Positions 36,076 through 45,691 of a stretch of 64,000 bases of DNA are shown piece after piece. Numbering within the stretch: position 1 is the first letter of the stretch; each line of letters starts with the position of its first letter. Both the position numbers and the translations under genes were made by a program. The notes beneath the pieces were generated by a model that saw nothing but the letters and a program-made list of their open reading frames with translations, was not told where the DNA came from and did not search any database. Source of the DNA: Desulfuromonadaceae bacterium. GTDB taxonomy: Bacteria; Desulfobacterota; Desulfuromonadia; Desulfuromonadales; Desulfuromonadaceae. The DNA is taken from NCBI GenBank assembly GCA_016936455.1, contig JAFGXV010000001.1, positions 33,381 to 97,380 on the forward strand, read 5' to 3'.

Positions 36076-36795
36076 TCAAGCGCTCTGTTTAGCCGATAAT
36101 TCGCGTTCTAGAAACTGAATCGCATTGGCCGCGGCCTGCTGTTGAGCCGCTTTTTTGCTCCGTCCGCAACCATGCCCCAACTCCCGCCCGACGCAATAAA
36201 CACTGACCTGATATTCGCGCTGATGATCCGGACCGCTTTCATCCATCAGCTGATAATGAGGAGGTTCAGCATAAATCGCCTGAGCCAGTTCCTGCAGCCG
36301 GGTTTTATAATCCTGCGACCGGCGCGTGCCAACCTGTTCCGCAGCACGAGAAAACAGCGGCTCGACCACACTGAGGGCGACCGCCCATCCGCCATCGAGG
36401 AACAGGGCGCCAAACAACGCCTCCAATGCATCAGCAAGCAGATTGTCCTTGTCCCCACCGCCCGTCATCCGCTCTCCCCGACCAAGCAGAAGGTACCTGC
36501 CCAGATCAAGCCGGCGTGCCACGGCCGCCAACGCTGGCGCACTGACCAGCTCCGATCGAATTCGCGACAACTCCCCTTCCGATCGACCAGGAAATTCCCG
36601 GAACAGATGGCGCGCGACGATCAGATCCAGCACCGCATCGCCAAGAAACTCAAGCCGCTCATTGCAGGCCGACAGATCCCCCAGAGACTCGTTGGCGTAG
36701 GATTTATGTACCAGGGCCTGATAGAGCAGATCCTGATCGACAAATTGGTAGCGCAATTTCACCTGCAACGCATCAACAAGCTGTTGCTTTTCCAC
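36076..36795 (-). CDS. rnc: Ribonuclease III
   Basis: Double-strand-specific endoribonuclease for rRNA and mRNA processing. I choose the GTG at 36795 (product VEKQQLVDALQVKLRYQF, first residue Met) because GGAGAGG stands upstream and the 239-residue length fits the family; an upstream ATG at 36960 would add 55 residues with no family resemblance. Signature NERLEFLGDAVLDLIV holds the metal-binding acids, with a second acidic cluster in DALEALFGALFLDGG, and a C-terminal double-stranded RNA-binding domain ends AAQQQAAANAIQFLE. Confidence 0.95.
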   Translation of the reverse strand: MEKQQLVDALQVKLRYQFVDQDLLYQALVHKSYANESLGDLSACNERLEFLGDAVLDLIVARHLFREFPGRSEGELSRIRSELVSAPALAAVARRLDLGRYLLLGRGERMTGGGDKDNLLADALEALFGALFLDGGWAVALSVVEPLFSRAAEQVGTRRSQDYKTRLQELAQAIYAEPPHYQLMDESGPDHQREYQVSVYCVGRELGHGCGRSKKAAQQQAAANAIQFLERELSAKQSA

Positions 36796-37093
36796 ACACC
36801 CTCTCCAGATGAGGCGCCAAACGGAACAGAATCGATGCGACAGCGCTCTCCACTGCATCGTTGATGGATACATAAACGCGTCAATATACGCATAAAAGCC
36901 AAACCACGCAATGACTTCCTCCACCCTCCTGTCCCGCTTTTTACCTTGATTCACGGTCACGCCTCCCTATAATAGGGCGTCAACCCCCGTTGCAAAAGAA
37001 ACTTTTGGTCACGATTGCCTGCCTAATCTCACGATCCGGCGTCGGGCCAACCTTCAAAAAAGCAGAAACCAAATGGACTCAACAACCGGGCTT
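36796..37093. other. Divergent rnc/tmk intergenic region
   Basis: 298 bases. It holds a palindrome CCCTATAATAGGG (36965-36977) whose centre supplies a -10 box on each strand. No gene is convincing here. Confidence 0.6.
36946..36973 (+). promoter_or_regulatory. Promoter for the tmk-holB-ricT-metG operon
   Basis: TTGATT (36946-36951), 16-base spacer, TATAAT (36968-36973), about 115 bases before tmk. The -10 lies in a palindrome that also gives TATTAT on the minus strand toward rnc. Confidence 0.6.
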
Positions 37094-37735
37094 ATGGGAC
37101 ATTTCATCACCTTCGAAGGAACAGAGGGCTGTGGGAAAACCACCCAGATCATACGTGCTGCCGCGCACCTCCAGCAACGTGGTTTTACCATTGTCCCGAC
37201 CCGCGAACCCGGTGGATGCGAACTGGCCAACCGCATTCGTGCCATCCTTCTGGATCCGAACTCCCGTCACATGGTGCCATCGACTGAACTGCTGCTGTAC
37301 GCCGCAGCACGTGCCCAGCACATCGATGAAGTCATCCGCCCGGCCCTACAGCAAGGGAAAATCGTACTCTGTGACCGCTTCTGCGACGCCACCCTGGCCT
37401 ATCAGGGCTATGGGCGCCAACTACCGCTGGATGCAATCCACTGGCTGAATCATTTTGCCTGTGGAGACATCGTCCCACACTTAACACTGTGGCTTGATCT
37501 GCCCCTCAATCTCGGGCTGGAGCGGGCACAGGAACGCAACGCCAGTCAGCAACTGGAAAATGAACAACGCTTCGAACAGGAATCGCTGAATTTTCATCAG
37601 CGTGTTCAGAATGGATATGAGCAACTGCGCCAGCAGCATCCACGACGTATTCAGCGCATTTCTGCAGAGGGTTCTGTCGATCAGGTCGCCCACAGTATCG
37701 CCACTTGTCTCGACCGCTACTTTTCCAAGGTCTGA
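37094..37735 (+). CDS. tmk: Thymidylate kinase
   Basis: Phosphorylates dTMP to dTDP. 213 residues from the ATG at 37094 (MGHFITFEGTEGCGKTT), the standard family start; an ATG at 37073 adds seven residues and cannot be excluded. P-loop GTEGCGKT, DRF-type DRFCDATLAYQGYGR and the LDLPLNLGLERAQER lid region are present. First gene of a long operon; holB starts nine bases after its stop. Confidence 0.95.
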   Translation: MGHFITFEGTEGCGKTTQIIRAAAHLQQRGFTIVPTREPGGCELANRIRAILLDPNSRHMVPSTELLLYAAARAQHIDEVIRPALQQGKIVLCDRFCDATLAYQGYGRQLPLDAIHWLNHFACGDIVPHLTLWLDLPLNLGLERAQERNASQQLENEQRFEQESLNFHQRVQNGYEQLRQQHPRRIQRISAEGSVDQVAHSIATCLDRYFSKV

Positions 37736-37743
37736 TTTCAGCC

Positions 37744-38745
37744 ATGACTTTTACCGCCATCATTGGCCATGAGCGCCAGAAAAAGTTACTTCAGCACGCA
37801 TGGCAATCCAGGCGACTGGCGCATGCCTACCTGTTCAGCGGCACCGAAGGCATCGGCAAACGGCTGATGGCCATGGCACTGGTGCGCATGATTTTCTGTC
37901 AACAACAAACCGGTTGCGGAAGCTGCGTCGCCTGCCGCCGCATTGACAGCAACAACCATCCCGATCTGCTGTTTCTTGAACCGGATGGCAATCAGATTAA
38001 AATCGATCAGGTCCGGGCCATCCAGAAAGAGCTGACCTTCCGCCCCCTGGAAGCCGCATACCGGATCATCCTTGTTGACCAGGCGGAAAAAATGAACGTC
38101 GCTGCGGCGAACGCATTACTCAAAACCCTTGAGGAACCTCCGGACAACACACTGCTGCTTCTGATCAGTGCGCATCCCGAGCAACTGCTTGAAACAATCC
38201 GCTCACGCTGCCAGCATATCCCATTTTCCCGCCTGCATCCCAAAGAGATCAAGCGGGTTTTGGTCGAGCAGGTTGACAGCAACCAGGACAGTGAGGTCCT
38301 GACAACAATGGCACAGGGCAGCCTGAAAAAAGCCCTGGGCAGTGACCGGGATTTTTATATCGTCCGACGGCGCGAACTGTTCCGGCAGGTCAGCCATCTG
38401 ACCCCTGCCGCCATCCTGCCGCTGTTCAAACTGGCGGAAGAACTGTCGTCGGACAAGGATCAACTGGAAGAACAGGTAGGCCTTCTGATCAGCTGTTATC
38501 GTGATGTCTTTCTGCTCTCGGCCAAAGGATCGGAATCCCTTGTCGCCAACGTCGACCTGCTTCCACAGTTGCAGACCCTGGCCGGAAAACTGTCACCGGA
38601 ACAAGCCACGGCAAAGCTCAACGCCCTGCTCGACTGCCAATATCATCTTAAGCGCAACGTCAACCGTCAACTGGCCATGGAAAACCTGCTAATCCGGCTC
38701 GTTCATCACGGCCCACTGCCGATCTCAACGACTTCACTGCTTTAA
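37744..38745 (+). CDS. holB: DNA polymerase III subunit delta'
   Basis: Clamp-loader subunit of 333 residues from the ATG at 37744 (MTFTAIIGHERQKKLL). AAA+ features are SGTEGIGKR near residue 33 in place of a full Walker A, the zinc module CGSCVACRRI near 61, the sensor-type LLKTLEEPP near 120 and SRCQHIPF. The tmk-holB pairing is conserved across bacteria. Confidence 0.95.
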   Translation: MTFTAIIGHERQKKLLQHAWQSRRLAHAYLFSGTEGIGKRLMAMALVRMIFCQQQTGCGSCVACRRIDSNNHPDLLFLEPDGNQIKIDQVRAIQKELTFRPLEAAYRIILVDQAEKMNVAAANALLKTLEEPPDNTLLLLISAHPEQLLETIRSRCQHIPFSRLHPKEIKRVLVEQVDSNQDSEVLTTMAQGSLKKALGSDRDFYIVRRRELFRQVSHLTPAAILPLFKLAEELSSDKDQLEEQVGLLISCYRDVFLLSAKGSESLVANVDLLPQLQTLAGKLSPEQATAKLNALLDCQYHLKRNVNRQLAMENLLIRLVHHGPLPISTTSLL

Positions 38746-38851
38746 GGCGTTGCCTGCATGAAAGGAATAAGCTAAATTACCCTTTCACGCGAAACCCGCA
38801 CGCTGCACATATCTTCATCTGGCGCATGCCAGCTATCAGGCCCTGAACTCT

Positions 38852-40147
38852 ATGACTGAAGACCAACAACTGGAAATTGAAACCCCAGCGCCCCCCCAGC
38901 GTGAACTTGTCACTGTCAAATTCCGCAACGCGGGCAAGCAATACGACTTTGACACCAACAGTCTCGAACTGCATTACAACGATGATGTCGTCGTGGAAAC
39001 CAACCGCGGGAGAGCCCTAGGCCGCGTCGTCCGTCCGCCGCGGCATGTCAATGAGGACAACTGCCCTGCCGAGCTGAAAAAGGTGCTGCGACTGGCCACC
39101 GAAGCCGATCATACCATGGCCAGCATCAGCACCGCCAAAGAGAGGGAAGCGTTCGCATACTGTCAGGAGCGCATCCGGCAGCGCACCATGGGAATGAAGC
39201 TGGTCAAGGCCGAGTATCTTTTTGATGGCTCCAAGATCATCTTTTACTTCACCGCCGACGGACGAATCGACTTTCGCGATCTGGTCAAGGATCTGGCCCA
39301 CCACTTCCATACCCGTATCGAAATGCGGCAGATTGGCGTCCGCGATGAAGCCAAGCTCATTGGTGGCATCGGCATCTGCGGTCGTGAGCTCTGCTGCGGA
39401 ACCTTCCTGACTGACTTCCATCCCGTTTCCGTCAAGATGGCTAAACAGCAGGGTCTGGCTCTGAATCCGAGTAAAATTTCAGGGCAATGCGGACGACTGC
39501 TGTGCTGCCTCGGCTACGAATACGATACTTATTGCCAACTGGCCAAGCAGCTGCCCAAAAACGGCAGCAAAATTCTCCTTGATGGCGAAACGGCTGAAGT
39601 TGTCTCCTCCCAGATTCTCAATCAGAGCGTCACACTTCGAACCGAGCAGAAAACCGTCACGGTTTCGCTGGCAAAACTTCAGGATCAGCGTGACACGGCT
39701 CCAGACAAGCCGCAGGAAAACGCCCGCAAAAACTCGAGGCCCGACGACCGAAATGAATCCTCGGCCGACAGTAACAGGCCGTCAAGTGCAAGCGGCAACG
39801 AGGCGCCTGCTGCGGGCAACACAAAAGAAACCGCTCACGGCTCGGACCGGGAGCCCAACCGTCGCCAGCCACGCGGCAACCGCAGGCCGGGAAAACCACA
39901 GGAACGCAGCAAACCGTCAGGGGAAGAGAACCGCTCCGAAGGAAAGCCTGCAAAAGCAAAGCGGCCGCAAACGACGAGCGATCCCGGCACTAAAAAGCAA
40001 CGCGAGCGGCGTCCGGAGCAAGCCGCCACAAAAAATGAGCCGTCGTCGAGCACCCGCCCAGAAAGCAGCCCCGCTGCACAGGAGAATCGGCCTCCCAAGC
40101 GCCGGAACCGGGGACGGCGGCGACCGCGCAAACCCGTTCAGGAATAA
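38852..40147 (+). CDS. ricT: RicT/YaaT (PSP1 domain) protein with long basic tail
   Basis: 431 residues. The first 280 form the PSP1/YaaT module: LVTVKFRNAGKQYDFD, then cysteine motifs GICGRELCC and GQCGRLLCCLGYE that in the B. subtilis RicT-RicA-RicF complex hold iron-sulfur clusters. RicT there promotes mRNA maturation by RNase Y. The last 150 residues are a low-complexity Arg/Lys/Pro/Ser-rich tail ending RRNRGRRRPRKPVQE, likely disordered and RNA-binding, not part of the B. subtilis protein. tmk-holB-ricT-metG-tatD order is conserved with Firmicutes. Confidence 0.92.
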   Translation: MTEDQQLEIETPAPPQRELVTVKFRNAGKQYDFDTNSLELHYNDDVVVETNRGRALGRVVRPPRHVNEDNCPAELKKVLRLATEADHTMASISTAKEREAFAYCQERIRQRTMGMKLVKAEYLFDGSKIIFYFTADGRIDFRDLVKDLAHHFHTRIEMRQIGVRDEAKLIGGIGICGRELCCGTFLTDFHPVSVKMAKQQGLALNPSKISGQCGRLLCCLGYEYDTYCQLAKQLPKNGSKILLDGETAEVVSSQILNQSVTLRTEQKTVTVSLAKLQDQRDTAPDKPQENARKNSRPDDRNESSADSNRPSSASGNEAPAAGNTKETAHGSDREPNRRQPRGNRRPGKPQERSKPSGEENRSEGKPAKAKRPQTTSDPGTKKQRERRPEQAATKNEPSSSTRPESSPAAQENRPPKRRNRGRRRPRKPVQE

Positions 40148-40189
40148 AAAGTTTTCAGTGTTATCTCAGCGACTTTGACAGGAGCTTTC

Positions 40190-41719
40190 ATGGACAAGCG
40201 TTTTTATATCACCACGCCGATTTATTACGTCAACGACGTTCCCCATATCGGCCACGCCTACACCACCCTCGCCTGTGACGTGCTGGCGCGCTACAAGCGT
40301 TCCTGTGGCTATGAGGTTTTTTTCCTCACCGGGACCGACGAACACGGGCAGAAGGTGGAAAAAGCTGCCATTGCAGCCGGTGAAACACCGCTTGAACTGG
40401 CCGACCGCGTCATGCAGCGTTTTCAGGCGCTATGGGATAAGCTCAACATCAGCCACAGCGACTTCATCCGCACCACCCAGCAGCGCCACAAGCTGGGCGT
40501 CCAGGAAATGTTCAAGAAAATCCAGGCCCAGGATGATATCTACCTCGGCTCCTACGAGGACTGGTACTGCACACCGTGCGAAACCTTCTGGACCGAAACC
40601 CAGCTCATGGACGGCTGTTGTCCCGACTGTGGTCGGACAACGGAAAAGCTCAAGGAGGAATCCTACTTTTTCCGCATGAGCAAGTATCAACAACAGCTCA
40701 TCGACCATATCGAGTCCCATCCCGATTTCATCCAGCCCCGTTCCCGGCGCAACGAAGTGCTCAGTTTCGTGCGCGAGGGTCTGCGCGATCTGTCAATCTC
40801 ACGCACCAGCTTTTCCTGGGGCATTCCGGTTCCCGGCGATGACAAGCACATCATTTATGTCTGGTTCGACGCGCTGAACAACTACATCACCGCTCTAGGC
40901 TACCCGGACGATATAAACGGCAACTTTGCCAAGTTCTGGCCCGCCAGCGTCCATGTCATTGGCAAAGATATTCTGCGCTTTCATACCGTCTACTGGCCGA
41001 CGTTCCTTATGGCGGCCGGTCTTCCCCTGCCGGAAAAAGTCTTTGCCCACGGCTGGTGGACCGTCGAAGGCAAAAAAATGAGCAAGAGCCTGCAGAACGT
41101 CGTTGAGCCCAACATGCTGGTGGAAAAATACGGTATTGACGCTATCCGTTATTTTCTGCTGCGCGAAGTACCATTCGGCCTCGACGGCGATTTTTCTCAC
41201 AACTCCCTGATCCATCGCATCAACTCCGACCTGGCCAATGATCTGGGGAATCTGGTCAGTCGCTCGACGGCCATGGTCAACAAGTACTTCGGCGGCACCC
41301 TGCCCGCACCGGGAGCTCTCGCACAGGAGGACAGCAACTTTATTCAGCTGTTTGGTGAGAAGTTTGCGCTGGTTGACCGTCAGATGAACGATCTGGCCTT
41401 CAACAAGGCACTGCAGAGCATCTGGGAACTGGTCAGTGCCGCAAACAAATATATTGACGACACGGCTCCCTGGGCCCTGGCCAAGGATGAAAACCAGAAG
41501 CAACGGCTGGGAACGGTTATGTATAATCTCATCGAGGCGGTACGTCTGGTCGGGTTGCTGGCATCACCCTTCATGCCGGACACCGCCGAACGCATTATGG
41601 AGATCATCGGCCAAAACGAGCCGCAGACCCTTGAGCACGACAGCGCATGGGGCTGCGTTAAAGGTGGCACCATCATTGAAAAAACAGCCCCCCTGTTCCC
41701 ACGCATCGAAACAACCTGA
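40190..41719 (+). CDS. metG: Methionyl-tRNA synthetase
   Basis: Class I synthetase, 509 residues from ATG 40190, with AGGAGC upstream. Motifs: TTPIYYVNDVPHIGHAY (HIGH type), zinc knuckles CTPC and CPDC in the connective domain near 130-150, and KMSKSLQN near 300. It ends after the anticodon-binding domain and lacks the C-terminal tRNA-binding dimerisation domain of longer bacterial enzymes. Confidence 0.97.
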   Translation: MDKRFYITTPIYYVNDVPHIGHAYTTLACDVLARYKRSCGYEVFFLTGTDEHGQKVEKAAIAAGETPLELADRVMQRFQALWDKLNISHSDFIRTTQQRHKLGVQEMFKKIQAQDDIYLGSYEDWYCTPCETFWTETQLMDGCCPDCGRTTEKLKEESYFFRMSKYQQQLIDHIESHPDFIQPRSRRNEVLSFVREGLRDLSISRTSFSWGIPVPGDDKHIIYVWFDALNNYITALGYPDDINGNFAKFWPASVHVIGKDILRFHTVYWPTFLMAAGLPLPEKVFAHGWWTVEGKKMSKSLQNVVEPNMLVEKYGIDAIRYFLLREVPFGLDGDFSHNSLIHRINSDLANDLGNLVSRSTAMVNKYFGGTLPAPGALAQEDSNFIQLFGEKFALVDRQMNDLAFNKALQSIWELVSAANKYIDDTAPWALAKDENQKQRLGTVMYNLIEAVRLVGLLASPFMPDTAERIMEIIGQNEPQTLEHDSAWGCVKGGTIIEKTAPLFPRIETT

Positions 41720-41811
41720 ATTTTAGCGTTTTCTGCTCAGACGATTATCGGCAGGGGCGCATAAGCGCCCCTTTCCGTCTGCCTGTGCGCAGCGCTGCAA
41801 CAGGAGCATTT

Positions 41812-43212
41812 ATGTCTCAAACTCCGGCCCATCACCCGGCACTGGTTGACACCCATGCCCATCTGGATGGCAACCGTTTCCGTGACGATCTCGATCAGGT
41901 CCTTGAACGCGCCACCGAGCAGGGCGTACGCACCATTATCACGGTCGGCTGTGACCTGCCCAGCTCCGTTGCTTCCGTCGAGTTGGCACAACGCTTTTCT
42001 CAATTATATGCCACGGTCGGCATTCACCCGCATGACGCCTCGACTCTGACGCCGGAGGTTTTGGCCCGGCTCGCTCAGCTCGCCGGACATGAGCGGGTTG
42101 TGGCTGTCGGCGAAATCGGCCTGGATTATTTCCGCAATCGTTCGCCGCAAGATGTTCAGCAGCAAGCGTTTCGCCAGCAGATTCAGCTGGCCCGCCAGTA
42201 TCGCAAGCCCATTGTCATTCATGACCGCGACGCGCATGAAGATATACTCCGTATTCTGAAGGAAGAACTCGCCGATGACGACCTGGGAGTGGTATTGCAT
42301 TGTTTCAGCGGGGATCTGGCCATGGCCGAGGAATGTGTGAAACGTGGCTACTACCTGTCCTTTACTGGCACCATCACCTACCCGAAAAATGACGCCATGC
42401 GCGAAATCATCCGCCAGATTCCTCTGGAGCGAATCCTGGTTGAGACCGATTGCCCCTACCTGTCCCCCCAATCTTGGCGCGGACAACGAAATGAGCCGGC
42501 TTACGTCGTGGAAACCGCGCGGGCCATTGCCACCCTGCGCGGGCTGACCTTGCATGATATTGCCCGCATCACCAGCCTCAACTGCTTCCGGCTGTTCGGT
42601 GTCGGGCAGGTGGATCAGTCGGCAAAAATCGCTTACCGCATCCGCAATGCCTTGTATCTGAACATCACCAACCGCTGCACCAACCACTGTGTTTTCTGCG
42701 CCAAATTCCGCGACTTCGAAGTCAAGGGTCACCAGCTGAAACTCGACCATGAACCCGATGCCAAAGAAATCATTCAGGCAATTGGTGATCCAACCGCCTA
42801 TGAGGAAGTGGTTTTCTGCGGCTACGGTGAGCCGTTGCTGCGGTTGGAGACGGTTATTGAAGTGGCGCGCTGGCTGAAGCAACAAGGCATCCGGGTCCGT
42901 ATCAACAGTGACGGCCAGGCCAATCTAGTCCATGGCCGCAACATCCTGCCTGAACTGGAGGGACTGGTGGACAGCCTTTCCATCTCTCTCAACGCACCCT
43001 TTGCTGAACAATATCAGCAGCTGTGCCATTCCCGCTTCGGCGAGCAGGGTTTTGAGGCAGTGAAAGAATTTCTGCGCCAGGCTCCGCACTTCATCCCCGA
43101 AGTGGTTGCCTCGGCCGTCACGGTTCCGGGTGTCAACATCGAAGCCTGTGCCAAGCTCGCAGATGAGTTGGGGGTCACCTTCCGCAAACGGATCTATAAC
43201 GACGTTGGTTAA
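41812..43212 (+). CDS. tatD: TatD-family metal-dependent hydrolase fused to a radical SAM domain
   Basis: 466 residues from ATG 41812, with AGGAG upstream. Residues 1-265 are a complete TatD/YcfH deoxyribonuclease-like barrel: VDTHAHLDGNRF, GEIGLDY, VIHDRDAHED, LHCFSG and VETDCPYLSPQ with its metal ligands. Residues 275-466 are a radical SAM domain with the cluster motif CTNHCVFC (CxxxCxxC) and the GYGEPLLRLETV segment. The second domain matches the TatD-associated radical SAM class, normally a separate neighbouring gene. Reaction of the radical SAM half is unknown. Last housekeeping gene before hflKC. Confidence 0.93.
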   Translation: MSQTPAHHPALVDTHAHLDGNRFRDDLDQVLERATEQGVRTIITVGCDLPSSVASVELAQRFSQLYATVGIHPHDASTLTPEVLARLAQLAGHERVVAVGEIGLDYFRNRSPQDVQQQAFRQQIQLARQYRKPIVIHDRDAHEDILRILKEELADDDLGVVLHCFSGDLAMAEECVKRGYYLSFTGTITYPKNDAMREIIRQIPLERILVETDCPYLSPQSWRGQRNEPAYVVETARAIATLRGLTLHDIARITSLNCFRLFGVGQVDQSAKIAYRIRNALYLNITNRCTNHCVFCAKFRDFEVKGHQLKLDHEPDAKEIIQAIGDPTAYEEVVFCGYGEPLLRLETVIEVARWLKQQGIRVRINSDGQANLVHGRNILPELEGLVDSLSISLNAPFAEQYQQLCHSRFGEQGFEAVKEFLRQAPHFIPEVVASAVTVPGVNIEACAKLADELGVTFRKRIYNDVG

Positions 43213-43235
43213 ACGCAAATCAAGGAGAGAAACGG

Positions 43236-44267
43236 ATGTCACAAACCCCGTGGGAACATCGTCCTGATCCCCTTGAGCAGGCCTTGCGTCTGCTCTCAGA
43301 GCGGATAAAACGCAGCTCCGGTCCACCGAAAAATCTGTTGCCGGCGATTATTCTGTTTGTTGTCCTGGTGATGTCACTGAAAAGCGCCTTCTACAAGGTC
43401 GATACCGAGGAAACCGGCGTCCTGCTGCGGCTGGGCCGATTTACCAAGACCGCGCCTCCCGGGCTGCATATGAAGCTGCCCTTCGGCATCGACGAGATCT
43501 ACCGGGTCAAAACCGGTCGCGTGCTCAAGGAAGAGTTCGGTTTTCGCACTGAGGCACCGGGCGTCCGTACCGTGTACAGCAAAAAAGACTTCAACGAGGA
43601 ATCCCTGACTTTGACCGGCGATCTGAACGTGTGCGATGTCGAATGGATCGTTCAGTATCAGATCGTCAGCCCGGATAAATTCCTGTTCAATATCGCCGAT
43701 CCGCGCGCTACCATCCGCGACCTCTCCGAAGCGGTGATCCGCTCGATCATCGGCAACGCCAATGTCAGCCAGGTGCTAACCACGGAACGCGCGGAACTGG
43801 CCATGAAGGCCGAAAAGGAGTTGCAGAAAATTCTCGACAGTTACGACATCGGTATCCGGATCGTGACCGTCAAATTCCAGGACGTCAATCCGCCCGAAGC
43901 GGTCAAGGCAGCGTTCAATGAGGTCAACGAGGCCGAACAGCAACGTGAAAGCCTCATCTTCCAGGCACGGGAGCTATACAATCAGGAAGTTCCCAAAGCA
44001 CGCGGCGTGGCCAAGAGCCTCATTCTCGAAGCGGAGGGCTATGCGCTGGAGCGACTGAACCGTGCCTACGGCGAAACGGAACGCTTCAACGCTTTGCTGA
44101 GCGAGTACAGTAAGGCACCGGAAGTGACCCGACAGCGCCTTTATCTGGAAGCAATTGAAAAAGTCCTGCCCAAGGTCGAAGAAATCTATATCGTCGACAA
44201 ACAGACCACCGGTATTTTACCGCTGCTGCCCCTGCGCAGTGGATCAGCGGCAGGAGGTGTGCAGTGA
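43236..44267 (+). CDS. hflK: FtsH protease modulator HflK
   Basis: Membrane-anchored SPFH/prohibitin protein that with HflC encases the FtsH protease. 343 residues: short N-terminal tail, one membrane helix (about 34-50), the SPFH domain (LLRLGRFTKTAPPGLHMKLPFGID onward) and a coiled-coil C terminus. AAGGAG precedes the ATG. Overlaps hflC by four bases. Confidence 0.95.
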   Translation: MSQTPWEHRPDPLEQALRLLSERIKRSSGPPKNLLPAIILFVVLVMSLKSAFYKVDTEETGVLLRLGRFTKTAPPGLHMKLPFGIDEIYRVKTGRVLKEEFGFRTEAPGVRTVYSKKDFNEESLTLTGDLNVCDVEWIVQYQIVSPDKFLFNIADPRATIRDLSEAVIRSIIGNANVSQVLTTERAELAMKAEKELQKILDSYDIGIRIVTVKFQDVNPPEAVKAAFNEVNEAEQQRESLIFQARELYNQEVPKARGVAKSLILEAEGYALERLNRAYGETERFNALLSEYSKAPEVTRQRLYLEAIEKVLPKVEEIYIVDKQTTGILPLLPLRSGSAAGGVQ

Positions 44268-45184
44268 AAAAGATCCTTCTCCCTTTGATTCTGGCTTTAA
44301 TTCTTTCTCAAAATGCCTTTTTCGTCGTCAATGAGGCCGAGCAGACACTGGTCACCCAGTTCGGAAAACCCGTCGGGGAGATCCGACAGGCGGGAATCCA
44401 TTTTAAAATCCCCCTGATTCAGGAGGTCCATCGATTCACCAAGCAGATTCTCAATTGGGACGCCTCTCCGAATCAGATCCCGACCAGCGATAAGAAATAC
44501 ATCTGGGTCGACACCACCGCGCGCTGGCGCATCAGTGATCCTTTGCTCTTTTTTACCACTGTTGCCAGCGAAAGTGGTGCCCAGAGCCGCTTGGACGATA
44601 TCATTGATTCCGTGGTCCGCGACGCGGTTTCCGGCAACCTGCTGCTGGATCTGGTTCGCGGTGAAGCCTACCAGCCAATTGAAAGCGAAAACCTTGACGG
44701 AGGGCCAGAAGAACTGTCGCTGATTGGCCGAGAACAGATCATGGCGCATATTCTCAGAGAAGCTCAGCGCAGTACACCGGAATATGGCATTGAACTGATC
44801 GACGTTCAGATCAAACGGATCAACTATGTCGAGCAGGTCCGGGTTCGTGTTTATGAGCGCATGATCTCGGAACGGAAAAAAGTCGCCGCCCAGTACCGCT
44901 CTGAAGGTGAAGGCGAAAAAGCCGACATTCTTGGCCAAATGCAGAAAGAACTAAAAAAAATCAGTTCAGAATCCTACCGCACGGCGACGGAAATCCGTGG
45001 CAATGGCGATGCTGAAGCTGCGGCGGTCTATGCCAAGGCCTACAGCCAGAATCCTGAATTTTATCGCTTTTTACGAACCTTGGAGTCCTGGCAGCAGACC
45101 GTCGGCAAAAACAACCGCATGGTACTCTCCACCGAGGATGAATACTACCGGTTGCTGCAGCAGTCTGCTACGGCCCCTAAATAA
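44264..45184 (+). CDS. hflC: FtsH protease modulator HflC
   Basis: Partner of HflK, 306 residues with an N-terminal helix and SPFH domain (VNEAEQTLVTQFGKPVGEI), and the conserved YGIELIDVQIKRINY and SEGEGEKADI coiled-coil segments. GTG start overlapping the hflK stop. Confidence 0.95.
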   Translation: MKKILLPLILALILSQNAFFVVNEAEQTLVTQFGKPVGEIRQAGIHFKIPLIQEVHRFTKQILNWDASPNQIPTSDKKYIWVDTTARWRISDPLLFFTTVASESGAQSRLDDIIDSVVRDAVSGNLLLDLVRGEAYQPIESENLDGGPEELSLIGREQIMAHILREAQRSTPEYGIELIDVQIKRINYVEQVRVRVYERMISERKKVAAQYRSEGEGEKADILGQMQKELKKISSESYRTATEIRGNGDAEAAAVYAKAYSQNPEFYRFLRTLESWQQTVGKNNRMVLSTEDEYYRLLQQSATAPK

Positions 45185-45207
45185 CCTCATGCGTTGAGAA
45201 TTGTGCC

Positions 45208-45654
45208 ATGGCTGGAAAATCGACCCCCTATTATCGACTACTTATACTGCTATTCATCACACTGCTATGGGGATGTGACCGTGCCCCCAATGACGAGCAA
45301 CTGCGACGGCAGATCGGCGCTCGGGTACTGCAAAACGAACAGGCCGAGCTATTCTCCCTTGAAAATTTTCATAAAATGAATGGATTCAAGCGCGATGACG
45401 GTAGTTACATAGCCCAAGTCAGCTACGATCTGGTTTTCCGCAAAAGCGCCGAAGAGTGGGCCGAAGAACTGGAACAGAATGCATCCAGCGCACCTCTGGC
45501 GGCTCTGGGTCATAGTGTTGCCTTCATGGGACAAGTCATGCAGTACGGAAACTTCAAAGCCGGTCAGCGCATCACGCGGGAGGAAAAGTACCGCCTGGTC
45601 AAAACTGAACAGGGATGGCGACTGGCAGATGAATTCGAGTCGCCGCTGAAATAA
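45208..45654 (+). CDS. Hypothetical lipoprotein after hflC
   Basis: 148 residues with a lipoprotein signal ending LLWGC (Cys23). The body is a mixed alpha/beta region without a recognised family (FHKMNGFKRDDGSYIAQVSYDLVF, then a Trp-containing C terminus VKTEQGWRLADEF). It starts 23 bases after hflC and may be co-transcribed with it. Confidence 0.7.
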   Translation: MAGKSTPYYRLLILLFITLLWGCDRAPNDEQLRRQIGARVLQNEQAELFSLENFHKMNGFKRDDGSYIAQVSYDLVFRKSAEEWAEELEQNASSAPLAALGHSVAFMGQVMQYGNFKAGQRITREEKYRLVKTEQGWRLADEFESPLK

Positions 45655-45691
45655 TAGGTTCAGAGCCGTAACGCTTGCACTCCCCCATGCC

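Noticed and set aside
36796..36960. N-terminal extension of RNase III from an upstream ATG
   Set aside because: The extra 55 residues do not resemble the family and the GTG at 36795 has a proper ribosome site and gives the standard length.
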